From contig CM063108.1 of NCBI GenBank assembly GCA_031841125.1, forward strand, positions 48,816,122 through 48,880,121: a DNA stretch of 64,000 nucleotides. The letters are read 5' to 3'. Made by a program: the position numbers and the translations under genes. This stretch comes from Acanthococcus lagerstroemiae. Lineage: Eukaryota > Arthropoda > Insecta > Hemiptera > Eriococcidae. The notes under the pieces are model-generated. The model was not told the DNA's origin. It was given only the letters and a program-made list of their open reading frames with translations, and ran no database searches. Shown here piece by piece: positions 33,490-45,545 of the stretch. Every line of letters begins with the position of its first letter. Position 1 is the stretch's first letter.

Positions 33490-34505
33490 GTCGAACTACG
33501 TTGAGACTCATTCTGATTTTTTTTGGAACTGATTAAGGCTCATTTGCACTCTTTTTGAACTTCTCACGACGCTGAAGCTTATTCGGACTCTCTTAAAGAC
33601 TCAAAACGCTCTTCTACATGGTATTCAAATTATTTTGTGACAGACTGACCCGGGAGAGATTAATTGAGAATTATTTTTGAATAGCATTCAAACTAGATTA
33701 AGGATTAACTTTCAAGACTTGTTGAGACTCAGAACAGCGTTAAATTCGTACATTCAAACTCGCCTAAAAAAATTTCAGACAGCTGAAACCGCATTCAGCT
33801 TGGTAAAATTTTCTCTCGGCATATTATCCGAATTCATTCTTGTTTTCGAGTCGTGTTAAAATTCGCATTCAGACCCAGTGGCAGGACAAAGAAAATACAG
33901 GGCTGCGCCCCAGAAATGTAAGTCATAATATTATTGCAAGTTTCAGTTTTAAGATTAGGGAAAAAATCGAGCTATTTCTATGACTTGAAATGATGAAAAA
34001 CCAAAATTTTGTTTGCTAGAAGTGGCAGCCCCCCCATGTATATTACAATTCCAACTCACTGAGAGACTACGTTAGAACTTGTTGAGATTAATAATAAATT
34101 AATGGTAAGATTCATTCAGATTCACTATACGACTGCTTTAAAACTTGACAACATTCTGATAAGATTAATTCAGGTTTGGTTGTGACTCCTCAGTAGTCAT
34201 ACCTTTCCCGCTCTCTTAAGGCTCAAGAAAACTCATTCAGACTTCTACAGAACTTGATAATACTCGTTTAAACTCTTTCGAAGTTCATTCAGACTCGGCT
34301 GACTCATTTGGCTATTCATAGGACTGCCTGAGATTTATAAAAATTTTTTGAAACTCATTCAGACCCATTTAGACCTTAGTGAGACTCTGCTGAGACGCAA
34401 TACAGACTATGTTAAGACTCGTCAGATTTATTAAGACTGCGTTAAAAGTATTAAAAGTTCAATAATACTTATTCTGACTACTAAAAATTTCATTTAGATT
34501 TAGTA
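33490..34505 (+). repeat. degenerate short-motif repeat region
   Basis: Words such as ACTCATTCAGACT, TTGAGACTC, GAACTTGAT and AAAACTC recur at irregular spacing for about 1 kb, interrupted at about 33870-34060. It looks like a decayed short-unit satellite. The 60-codon frame inside is a consequence of the repeat. Confidence 0.55.
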
Positions 34506-35640
34506 TTGAGACTGCCCTGTCGTTCAGTTAACGAAAGGCTTTTTCTGGGGTTACGCCAATATCTTTAATCATTAATACATATGTATTTGAAGGTCGATAG
34601 ACTTAGGTTACTTTTATTTTGTTGCATCAGGTTGAAAATAAATTCGCTAACCTTGACGGCCTTGAAATTTCTCACTTTAATCAAATGAAAATGTCGGAGA
34701 ATACCTTGTTTTCAAACATTTTTGGATTTAGCTCAAAATACACTTTATTCACAGTTGACTTGGTGCTGGTTGTGCATTTCGTATTGATCGAGATTATTTT
34801 TATTTTAGATTAACATAATTTAGCCCGTTGAACTACAAAATCACCTTAGCGCCAGTGAAATTTCCAAAGCGTATTTCGAAAATCATCTAAAAATCAAGTA
34901 CAATATTCGTAATCTATCTATGCCAATTTACAGATTGGGAATATATATTTTATTAGCAACATCTATTTAGAGTTAACCGGTTTTGTAGTAATTCAGAATT
35001 ATTTTTTCCGAATTATTTTTAAACTATTTTTTGGCGACTGGAAAAAGAACGCGTTAAGGTGGAGTTTTTAGTGTCAGTGAGCAGGTGTCCTCTTGTTACC
35101 TACAAAAATCAATCAAAAATTACTTTTGTCTGAACTGGTTTTTGAGTTCGGGGGACGATTTGTGAAACTGACTTGACTCTGACAATTGATAAAATCGGCA
35201 AATTCTGTAACCATGTCACCATGTGTATGTATATAGTAAAACTTTGTAGGAAAAGATTTTAGCTCTCTTTTCTCGAGCATGGGTCTGTGTTCGTTACAAT
35301 ATTCTTCGATGTTAAATTTTTAAGCCTCCCAGGCCTTGATACAAATAATACTGAAAGCTGTCATGGAAATAAGATAATTTGATGTCTTTGTTCTTCATCC
35401 TTTATCTTTTTTTAGTCCAGGGATACGCTAATTTTTAAATTCTATGATTTATGGTCTCGATCTTCAGATTATTTAAAAACTGAAACAAGGCTTTAGTGCA
35501 GCAAATTTGTTGAAGGGAGCAATAATCAATCCAACTGTTAAAGGGAAAACTTCTTAAGATGTGTGAGTTTGCTAGCTATGTATCTGAAATTGCCAATTTG
35601 CCTGCTCGGAATTATGATGGGGTGCGAGCCGCTTTCCTCC
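34506..35640. other. no gene recognised
   Basis: AT-rich, no supported feature. Confidence 0.45.
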
Positions 35641-35647
35641 ACATTTA

Positions 35648-35892
35648 GACCCTTTTAAGCAAAACCCAACCAAGCGACATATGTGTACTTTCGAGATATT
35701 CTCGTTAGAAGGAAATGTTATGTACAGCATCGCCGTTTACAGCTGATTTTTGACAATTAATATCTCGCTGAGTTAGCTGTCTTTAATAAACATTTTTTTC
35801 CATTGTGTTCTACTCATCTAGCATTATCCGGTGATATACATAACTCCATACACTCAAAAATGTCGCTTGGTTGGGTTTTAATCAAAAGGGTC
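35648..35892. mobile_element. MITE with about 33-bp terminal inverted repeats
   Basis: Left end GACCCTTTTAAGCAAAACCC continuing to AACCAAGCGACAT, right end its inverse (ATGTCGCTTGGTTGGGTTTT onward to AAAAGGGTC), with only a few mismatches. Flanking CATTTA and CATTTC may be a target duplication. 245 bp with no coding capacity; superfamily not assigned. Confidence 0.7.
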
Positions 35893-35899
35893 CATTTCT

Positions 35900-36650
35900 G
35901 ACCCTGCGGGTTGAAAATGATTATGGATTTAGTTCGAATGATAATTTTGAAAAAAATATCTATCTTAGATGCTGACAAAGATTATGATATGATACTTTTG
36001 ATCTTTAGATCATGATTACTGATTTCTATGATTTTTTGATATTGGACCATGATCTTCAGTCAACTGAAGATTGAATAAAAGATCACGATCATTCATATCA
36101 CAAATCGACTAGTCTTTAGATCACGAGTTTTTTGACTTGCATGATCTCGACTTTGAAATTTGTACACCTGGCTTCTAATTATCTACATATCCATAAAAAT
36201 AATAATTAGATTTTTTAATTTAATTACCCCTTAAATATTACGATTTTATCCGATGCATTATTCAAATGATATTCATTCTGGAAATTCCTATGTATAATAT
36301 TCGATTTTGTTTCTAATTATTCTTCGTTTGAGCCAGGCAATGAACTATAACTTTCAGCTTCTATTACGATTTCAAAAAATCATTATAGACATTTTTCGTC
36401 TACTAAATGAAGTATCTGAAATCTTGCAACCTGCTTATCAGATTTTTATTTGGGTACTATAGTAGTTCGATCTATGCAGGTATTTATTCGTATTGTGCAG
36501 TATTTCAGGTTAACGCGACGATATTTTTAAGGTTTTACAAATATTTCGCTTTTTTTCTCTCTCTCTTTTAATGAGCCTTGCTATGTATCTGTTTGACTAA
36601 ACACATTCAAAGTTCCCTCAGGTTCTCTTCATTTTAACTCGGAAATTAAA
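35900..36650. other. GATC-rich AT sequence, no gene
   Basis: ATGATCTT, AAGATCACGATC and related dyads recur at 35970-36150. No coding frame. Confidence 0.4.
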
Positions 36651-36654
36651 CCGT

Positions 36655-36855
36655 TAGTATTCGGACGTTTTTTTTATTAATGGTAATCGGCGACATCGGG
36701 GACCGGATTTCATTATTCGGCACGACTTGGAGACTTCATCGCCCGCTAATCGTAACTCCAAATCTACCTAAAAATATCCGATCCCCGATCCGCGAATTAC
36801 CCGAATCATTAACATTATTCGTACGCGAAATTCACGGGCGCAAAATTGTATGAAT
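36655..36855. promoter_or_regulatory. candidate conserved non-coding block
   Basis: This stretch is less AT-rich, with CG dinucleotides and several TAAT cores (TAATGGTAATCGG, GCTAATCG, CATTAACATTATTCG), unlike the decayed repeats around it. No open frame. It resembles an enhancer more than a gene; this is inference from composition only. Confidence 0.25.
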
Positions 36856-36885
36856 TCGGTATTTTCTAGTTAAAATTGCATTTTT

Positions 36886-36943
36886 GTGCTTCTCATCTGC
36901 CATATATTTTGTACGTGCTTCTCATCTGCCATATATTTTGTAC
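36886..36943 (+). repeat. perfect 29-bp tandem duplication
   Basis: Two identical 29-bp units, 36886-36914 and 36915-36943, each beginning GTGCTTCTCATCTGCC. Confidence 0.95.
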
Positions 36944-36944
36944 C

Positions 36945-39417
36945 GTTTGAATAATGCGCCGAGTGCATAACCGGATTATGACTTGGAATTAGGTGGGAAA
37001 TTTCAGAAAATGCAATTTGTACGCCGCCGAGCTGAGAGCAGTGCAATCAGTTCATCGCCTTCAACATTTTTCTGCATAGTTATGTAGGATCAGCTCGAGC
37101 AATCCTGCCTAACGAAAATTTTAATTCGGAAGAACTTTGAAACGCCGGTGAAATTTAGTTTATTATCCGCTTAGAACTTCTCTGTTGCGAGACCATAAGA
37201 GGATTTAAATCTTCGCTCGAATATATTCTACAATTCCGGACACCGAATTTATGCCTATTTCTCGTCTCCCTGGTGGTATAGAGGGAGGGTCGAACAATGG
37301 GTACTACTCATCTATGCCTTTTTTCAAGGATAGTCAACAGATCGTGTTCTCAGAATAATCGATGAAACAAATTTATGTTGGCAACCCGCATTTATTAATT
37401 TTTTTTTTTTTAAATCGAATAGATTTATTATTCCCAATTTGCATAGACAGCCGATAGGAGACGTTTTTTATATATATTTTTTACCATCATAACACTGAAA
37501 CTGAAAACCATTTTTCCTTTTTTAACGAGCTCGATAATTTGTTTCGTTTTATTAGACCAGTATACCGTGATCATAAGTATTTCAGGTGCGAAAGTCTTTG
37601 GCAGGGAGCATAGAAATACTGACTCTGGATGTAGAAAAATTACATGTTGATAATCGAGAATTTTTAACACACAACAAAAATGTTTAATTTTGACAATAAA
37701 TTTTTAGTTTTATCACTTGGTGAAAATTAGAGCGTATAGTCCGTGTATCATTTTTCCTACGGTAAGGGAAACCCCCGATCGCTGTTGCTTTCCTTATAAC
37801 CAAAATATGTGGCTACTCGATTACGAAATAATTCTGTACTGATCGCTCATTTAAATTTTTCTAATAATTTGAAGTCTAAACTACAGGTCTGCAGCTGAAG
37901 AAGGGGGCATGGGACAACCAGGCCACTTTGTTTGCACCTAGCTTTAATCCTGCGCAGTAATAATTCGAAAAAATACTAATTTTTAGCCAATTTCTATGAT
38001 GCAAAAATATTGAAATACCGAAAACTTTTCGCTCGCAAAAACGTTAGCTCCGCCTAATACGAAAGGCTGGCTTCAGGTCTGCTGAACCAACAACCGTTAC
38101 AAAATTATCGACAGACTGTTAGGTTAAAAACTGGATTCACAAATTGCGTTTTAACTAGAACATGTCGAAGAATAATTAATTTCGTGAATTGGAAATTGTT
38201 CGAGAATATCGTAGACTTGTTTTTAGACAAACTTCTTTGCCTTAGTCTCTTTATCAAGCTATGGACTGTCCTAAGTGGGACGAAAAACGCTCCACTCGGT
38301 GATACGGGAGATCGAGAGTGTGAAAAAAATGTTTAATCCGTGAGTATGGTTCAAGGTTCATGACACGTCACAACTATGAGGCCAGAGATGGCGAAAATTG
38401 GAAACTGTCATTCACCCCCACATATATTGTTACAGGTAATGGCTTGGTAGAATAATGAAAAAAATTGGTTTTATGATTTTCATGCGATTAATTTTAAGCA
38501 AACACTTTTTAGATTTGTGTTCTGTCTGGTAAAACTGAGATTTTAGGAATTTACAAATATTATTTTAATAGTCTAACATTTAAAAATTTCAACTTGGGAG
38601 ACTTCTCGTTCTTTTCATCATTATTAAAATACTAATTTTGGGTTGGCAACACTCAAAGGTAATGGCAAGAAAACACAGCCGGTTTTAAGGGGTGGTATTT
38701 GAGGGATAATACCCTCTCTCCAGTTCTCTCAAGAATTGAAAAAATTTCCCTTGCTTCTCTCACAAATGAGCGGTTTTGATCACTTTTTAAGGGTAAACAC
38801 AATGGGTGCCATCCCTACTGAAGAATTCTGGTACTGAGCCCGCAAAAAATATTTAATCAGCTTCCTCCATTTCCAAATGATTTTTGAATAACTAATGTTT
38901 TAAAGTTTGGTAAGCTTGGGACGCGGATACTTGAAATTTCAAATTTTCAGAACCTAAAATTTAGAAAATATTGACAATTTTGAATTATGGTCATGCATGA
39001 TTCTTCGGTGCTCACCACGAATTTACCAAGAAGAGGAGGAGGAATTCCTAAACATTTTCTCAACTGGGAAAACCGATTCTATATTTGCTAAAAAGAAATA
39101 CAGACTTTCATCTGGCTTATCGCTCTCGAAGTTCCTACTGACATTCTTGAACATGTAATTTGGACATTATTACTATCCCCTTCTCTAAAATAGTTTCTAC
39201 TATAGATACACTGACATTTTCACGGGAGTATAACATGCAAAAACATTCAAAGGTTTCTAATATCCAATTTTAGAAAATTTCAATACTTTGGCAAATTTGA
39301 TCGATATTGATTGCTATACTTGATTAGCATATGTTATGATTCACCCCAATTCCCAAATTTCACGGTGGAATGATGCTCATCGAACCTTTGATACTCTGTG
39401 AAGTGGAAATAAGGGTT
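36945..39417. other. intergenic; no gene recognised
   Basis: No frame longer than 80 codons and no recognisable motif. An 11-T run lies near 37400. Confidence 0.45.
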
Positions 39418-39425
39418 CTTATGGT

Positions 39426-39678
39426 CAGGGATAGATTAACACGTAAGCATGGGAAGCATTTGCTTAGGACGCGGAAAAGAGAAGGGCGCCATCAGGAGGT
39501 GAAAAAAAATTTTCAACACAAACGCAGGACGCTGTAGTGCTTGTCAGCATATTCCTTAAAGTCCCCATCCCTAAGAAATTCCCTTTACAAGGCGCGAAGC
39601 GTGTGCGCGCTGATAGACCTTGCTGAGGGCGCCAATTTTGATTTTGCTTCCTACGCCATAAAGGGTTAATCCGTCCCT
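39426..39678. mobile_element. hAT-like MITE
   Basis: Ends are CAGGGATAGATTAAC (left) and GTTAATCCGTCCCT (right), inverse with two mismatches. Eight-base direct repeats CTTATGGT (39418-39425) and CTTATGAT (39679-39686) flank it, seven of eight matching. An interior GGCGCC(A/T) pair is placed symmetrically. No transposase. Confidence 0.6.
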
Positions 39679-39689
39679 CTTATGATTTT

Positions 39690-41555
39690 AACTCTCTCAC
39701 CTATGACAGGAAATTTTGTAAGATTTAAAAAACTGGCCCATAACTTGACTGCTATTTCTTAGGCTATCTTCCAGATGTTGAGAAAACATTTCGCTAAGTG
39801 CCCTGGAAGTAAATAAAATTCTGACCATGTTCGCCACGAAAAATTCTAGATCGTTTAAAACTGAAGTTTTGGAGGGTTTTCGAAGTGAGGTATCGAAATT
39901 CAGTTTCGAAGGAAGAAACCAATTTGCATAAAAATGCGTACTTTTGAAGACAGTTTAATTGTTCAGTATTATTGATTTTTCGTACTGATCCCGAATCTCT
40001 ACATCATACTGTCCCCTCTCCTCATCCAATCTTTCCTTATAAATGGCCCACAAATTCACAACAGTTTACCAAGACTGTTTCGTAGGAGTAGAATGGGGAA
40101 TAGTCTACTATCAAAATTTGAAGGCTAGTTTTAGAATCAGAAAAAACTAATTAGAAACTTTAGTTTTGTTTTTGGATGAGTATTTTGGAATTTCAGAAGT
40201 TTTTAACCTTTCTAGAGATCATTATTTGTGAGAAAAGGATTTGTATTAAAATTTTGCGGTGGGATTTTCCAATTTAAAGTACAATTACAGGATTAGCAGG
40301 AAAAGGAAGTCTAAAGAATTAAGTGTTTTTGAAAATATGTTATTTCTTTGCATAAAATAGTTCTGAAAAATTTTCCGAAAATTGAATGTCGAATCCGGTA
40401 AATGATTTTTTTCTTTTTAACTAGATAATCATCAGAATTCTATTTATTTCAAGAGTGTTCTAGTGGTCCGCCTTTTCTATAGAGATGTTGGACAGTCAAA
40501 ATTGTTTTCTAAAAAATTGTTCTATAAAGTTTATGTTGAATTTCAATGTCCCGGCGTCGTGTGACAAAAATTTCAGGATGTGTCTCGATCAAATTTCAAA
40601 AACCTTCTAACACGGGGCATTGTAATCTACTTCTACATTTTATTGCAGACGTTAGAATATTTCAAAATTTCATTTTTGAATTTTCAAATATGTCTCCAAT
40701 TGTTGACGGAACATTCGGTTTTATCAAAAAGGTTTTGCTGAATTTTGTTTGTTAGAAGTTTTGTTTTGTTTTGAATTCTGTGTTCCGTATTTTCTTCAGA
40801 GATTCGTCCCAAACTGAATTCTTACCAATTACCAAAGTTGACTCAAAAGTTTCAGCTACCCTTCTTCTTAAATTATTCTTATTTATTTATTTATTATTAT
40901 TATTATTTTAAAAAGAATTTAATGTCATAGGTTCGTAATCAATACCTATCATTTTGTATGGCTTGTCGGGGAAAATCCTGCAAACGAAATTAAAGACGAC
41001 TGCATTCTTATTGCAATTTTTTATAGGACAGGACTGACGTTTTTGCTCATAATTTGAGCTAACTGGAACTCAGTATACTGAGGCGTACTCGGAAGCTCCA
41101 AAAATGATTGATTTTAAAAAATCCTGAATTCTGCATGAAGTTGTTAAATTACGTAAACTGAGACTCAGTCTTGCCAATCCTACACACTGACAAAACCCTT
41201 CAGTTCCACAGTTCTACTTTTATTGAAGAATGACTTATTTCACTTGGGGAAAAATCATCAATTAGCTTCAAAACGCCCGGGCTACCCATATGTGGTCATC
41301 TGACTAAGACGTAAATTTTAGGTATTTTCTTGAAAGTTGCCTACCAATTCAGTGGGTGAAAAAAAAGTTTTGCTCTAAGTTTTAACATCGGCAAGGTTTC
41401 TCAGTTTACCTTTCGGTATTTATACTAAATTTGATTAGAAAATTTCAACTTCTGTTGCCCGAAATTTTGAAGGTTGTCTGGCATATAAAATGAGGAATAT
41501 GAAGTTTTAGGTTAGAGGTGGTGTTTTTAGATGTATTACGCTGATCAGCGATGTC
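39690..41555. other. intergenic; no gene recognised
   Basis: A TTATTTATTATTATTATT run lies near 40880. No other feature is supported. Confidence 0.45.
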
Positions 41556-41559
41556 CTCA

Positions 41560-42990
41560 ATAAATTTGAGAAGTCAGAAATGACTAGAATTGTGGTAAGT
41601 TACTGATGTTCAATGATTTTACGACCCATACTGGAAAATTCTGGTAATATTTTTTTACCAGTGTAGATGCTGGTAACAATATCTGCAATCAGTGCAAAAA
41701 ATACATCCAAAAATTACGTTTCTCCGTATAACCCAGTAACTTTATTATTACCTCAGGAGTAACTAGTTAAGGTCAGTTTTAACAAAATTTTTCTCACCGA
41801 TTTCAGATTTGACCCCAGAATTTTCGCGAAACTGTTTTTTAACCAGTCAATGACGCTGTCAGATTATTAGTGAAACCATTAATAAGCTTTCAGAATCATC
41901 TAATGGCGGAAAATTGGTTTCAGTGAATTTCTTATACATATGTCAGATCTAAAATCAGCGTGAAAAAAATTACTTTTTCATCATAACCCAAAAATGTATT
42001 TTTCTCATTTTCATAAGAACGTTACAAATTTTAAACTTCGTGGTTAACTAGTCGAGGTCGAAATTAATGAAACTGTTCTCGCTGTTTTCAGATCAGACCT
42101 TAGAATTTTAGTAAAACTATTTTTTCACCAGCCGATGATGTAACAAGTTTATCAGCTGTCATTAATAAACTTAGGAGTCTGCTCATGACGGGAAAATGAT
42201 TTCAATTAAATTCTGAAGTCATATCTATAAGTAGCATAAAAATACATTAATATAATGTCTTATTTCCTTGGAACCCAGAAATTTTATTTTTCTCATGTAA
42301 TGCTGACCCTCAAAATTTTCAGTTTCATTGGGAAACTAGTTGAAGTCAACTTTAACGAAATTTCTCACGCTGATTACAGATCAGACATTGGGATTTCTGG
42401 ATTTCAATGATTTTTTTTTTTTACCATTTGGTGATAATTCAAGCTTATCAGTGATCTCATTAATTAGCTTTACGAGTCACCTGTTGGTGGAAAATTAGTT
42501 TCAGTGAAATTCTGAGGCCAAATTTATAATTATTTTGAAAAATCAAAGTATTTCTCTTTTCCTTATAACTTCATTTTTCTAATTTTTATGGTAACCCTCA
42601 AAATTTTCAACTTCATGGCAACTAGTTGGAAATCAATTTCAACAAAATTATTCATGCTGATTTCAAATCTGACATCAGAATTCCATTAAAACTATTTTTT
42701 CACCAGTCGATGATGTTTAAAGCTTATTGGTAATGTCATTAATAAGTTTTAGAAGTCAGGTGTTGGTGAAAAAATGGTCTCAGTGAAATTCTGTGGTCTG
42801 ACCTGCAATTAGAATGGATAATGCATCCACAAACGTTATTTCTCTGTGATCCAGAGACTTCATTTCTCTCATTTTTATGCTACCGTTGAAATTTGTACTT
42901 AACTTCAAAAAAATCAATTTTAACGAAATTTTTCTCGCGGATTTCAGATTTGACTTCAGTATTTCAGTAAAATTATTTTTGTAATATTAG
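41560..42990 (+). repeat. satellite array, unit about 285 bp
   Basis: An anchor resembling GTCATTAATAAGCTTTAGAA recurs at 41560, 41878, 42161, 42459 and 42738 (spacings 318, 283, 298, 279). Each unit then has GAAAATTGGTTTCAGTGAA, a CATTTTTCTCATTTTTATG-like block, AACTAGTTGAAGTCAA, TTTCAGATCTGAC and CTATTTTTTCACCAG in the same order. Units are diverged by perhaps 25-35 percent, so the array is old. No coding capacity. Confidence 0.85.
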
Positions 42991-43091
42991 GGCCGGATGT
43001 AGGAGTTTTGGACCCTGGGACTCAAGTTTGGCGGAATTTCCTACTTTTTAGGGTTGGTAATTTGCTTTTTCGAAGCCCGCATTTTTCGTGG

Positions 43092-44185
43092 CAGTGGCGC
43101 AGCCAAGGGGGTGGCTTGCGGGTCTGAATTTCCTTCTAACTCGTACTTTAAATTTACATAGGGACGAAACTACAAGGGGCAATAATTGGGCAGTCGGCAA
43201 ATTTTGAAACTGTTCATTTGAATTTTCCATTTTTAAGAACGTTTGTTTGTTTGTTTTTAATTTAAAAATAATTTGATTAAAAAATCAGCAAATTTTCAAT
43301 TTTTTACAAATTTTGTCGGCGAATTTTTAGTTTAAAAAAAATATTTGTCGGCAAATTCTTCTCCCCCCCCCCCCCCCAAATGGAAAGTCAAGTTTCGTCT
43401 CTGATCATCTACACAACAAGATTCCAAAGAATGAAAAAAATCGAAAATGTTTCTTACACTGACTCTGTACTTGTATAGTGTGGTTATAGGATGATGCAAT
43501 TTTTTGAACTTTGTTTGAATATTCTCGAATAAATGTTGTTGCATCCAATTAAATTTCTTTCCTAAATTCACTTTTTATCGGCTCGTTTTTGTTCCCAAAA
43601 CAGAGTCAATTGAATTGATAGATACATGCAGTAGGTGGGTATACAGGGGGTTCAAAAATATCGAGTACCCGTATCCTGAGATATTTTCAGTGAATTGGTA
43701 ACATTGAGCCAATGTAAATATTACAGTTCAGTGTTAGCAACTTACCGAAAATGTTTCATTGGGGTAATAAATATTCTTGAACACCCTGTAGGTATTGGGA
43801 TATAAACCTGCACTAGAGTGCGCTGCAAAATCACCTGTGCGGGTGTTAGCTGGGGAAAATGAAAAGGTGATCATGTGTACTTTCAAATAGAAACACTGCT
43901 ATTTTCAGGAGGAGAACAAACGAGTAGAAATTACCAGTAAAACTGATTATAATTCCAGTTTTTTTAGTGATGATGCAGTTAAAATTTAGCACAAATTTCT
44001 AATCGACTTAATAATAGTTGAAGTTTGCCACACGCTTACGGATAAATCTCCATGATCACCCATTCATACCACTGATAAGACGCAGTCGTGCCAACATTTG
44101 CAACTCTAATTTATATCCCAATACCGAGTATAGGAAAAATCTAAAGTCCAGCTAACCCCATGAGAAAATCCTGGCTGCGCCACTG
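43092..44185. mobile_element. hAT-like element with CAGTGGCG termini
   Basis: The ends are CAGTGGCGCAGCCA (43092 onward) and its exact inverse TGGCTGCGCCACTG (to 44185). Flanking octamers TTTCGTGG (43084-43091) and TTTAGTGC (44186-44193) match at six of eight positions, fitting a decayed hAT target duplication. The 1094-bp body has no transposase frame. It includes a C run at 43363-43377 and an internal inverted pair GGTATTGGGATATAAA (43791) / TTTATATCCCAATACC (about 44111). Confidence 0.75.
43644..43788. mobile_element. mariner-like MITE nested in the hAT-like element
   Basis: Left end CAGGGGGTTCAAAAATAT, right end ATATTCTTGAACACCCTG, inverse with two mismatches, flanked by TA on both sides (43642-43643 and 43789-43790). 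145 bp, no coding capacity. Confidence 0.7.
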
Positions 44186-44334
44186 TTTAGTGCACATGAG
44201 TACCCGATCGGTGGTCGTCAAACAACTAATGTTTCTATTTCTATTTTTTTTTCTTCTTCATTTGATGGGTCCTTCTATTAGAGCCAGGGGCCTGAGTCCC
44301 ACGGGTACCTTTGAATGAGGCCTAGCTTGCAAGC

Positions 44335-44560
44335 TTACCAGTGATGCCATTAATAAGTTTCAAAAATCAGCTAGATTTTAGTGAAATTTGGAGGTTAGTT
44401 CTGCTATTGGTGTCATGCATCCAAACATTTCCTTTTTAGCTTCCGACGCAGGGACTTCTTATTTCTAAGCCAAAGTTCAAGTTAATACTAAATTTTGCAT
44501 ACCTTAGTTTTACACCAACTTTTGAAACCTAATTGATGTCACAAATGAAGATCGAAAACT
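44335..44560 (+). repeat. resumed satellite monomer
   Basis: CCATTAATAAGTTTCAAAAATCAG at 44348 onward, then a GTGAAATT and TGCATCC block, continue the 285-bp unit pattern after the insertion block. Confidence 0.65.
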
Positions 44561-44579
44561 TGTTAACTCCACTCTACCA

Positions 44580-45545
44580 TCCGTACAGTCGATAATTGCA
44601 CTCGCAACCAACCTGTGGCCCATTTTCGGTAATTAAAAGGAACCGTGTACCAGTTTTAAATTACAAAATGTTTTAACTTTAATTATGGGAAATTTGTTAG
44701 CATTAACGACGTGTAATATTTATCGTTTTATTTTTCTTCGTATACATGTATATGTAAATGACACAGATGCATGTACAGCAGCTTTTTGGAGTATTCTCTA
44801 ATACATCTGGTTTTTATTTAGGCAGTTCGTCTATTGTCCTATTTTTATCATCGCGTTATTATCAGTACAACATTATTATTTTTTTTTCTACCATTTCGAA
44901 TCTTATAAGCATGTATAAATGAATTTCGCTTGTATTCGAAAAATACGCCTAGTTAGGTCGTTCCTGTTCGGAGAGCCGGATACTTCAAATATTTACAACC
45001 CAGTTTATCGTATTCCGCTATCAAGTTGAAAATATACTATCTCACACGTTTATCGAGCACACATTACAAGCTATTTTATATATACGAGCAAAGGATTAAG
45101 AGTTTGGAGAGCCGGGAAGAAGGAGACGCAGACGGCGCGGTGCGACTGACCAGCATACAAAGCATTCGAACCAAATTAGAATAATTTCCCATCTCGGGTT
45201 TCCCATTCTCGCCGCGCTCGCTAATACCGTTTCGTTAAGGTCCATTATCGTCGCCTTAATTGAATATTACGCCGAAAATGTACCTATAATATAGGTACAG
45301 TACATAGGTATATATGAGGCTGTATATGAACGTATTTTTGCTCTTTCGCTATGCAAATCGAAATCTCAATATTCCTCGACAACGCATCCCATTCACCGGG
45401 TAATGATGCGTGACACCAAGGAACGCCATTATCGAAACCGTCCGTGTATTTTTACGCTCGGACCAAACCTCAGGAATTCCGAACGAACCGATTAATAAAT
45501 ATCCCGAAAAGAACACAGAACCCTCTCTTCGTCGGCCTATTTCTC
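44580..45545. promoter_or_regulatory. candidate conserved non-coding block
   Basis: Composition changes here: CG-containing, unique-looking sequence such as CCATTATCGTCGCCTTAATT, TAATACCGTTTCG and GGGTAATGATGCGTG, rich in TAAT cores and lacking satellite or TIR features. No protein frame. I infer a possible enhancer 3-4 kb downstream of the Toll gene's 3' end, from composition only. Confidence 0.25.

Larger units (their letters stand above)
42988..44330. other. insertion block splitting the satellite array
   Basis: The satellite breaks off at about 42988 and resumes near 44330. The inserted block has GGGCCGGATGTAGGAG and GGGACTCAAG on the left and CTGAGTCCCACGGG and GAGGCCT on the right, which are only weakly inverse. 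It contains the hAT-like element listed next. Confidence 0.5.
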
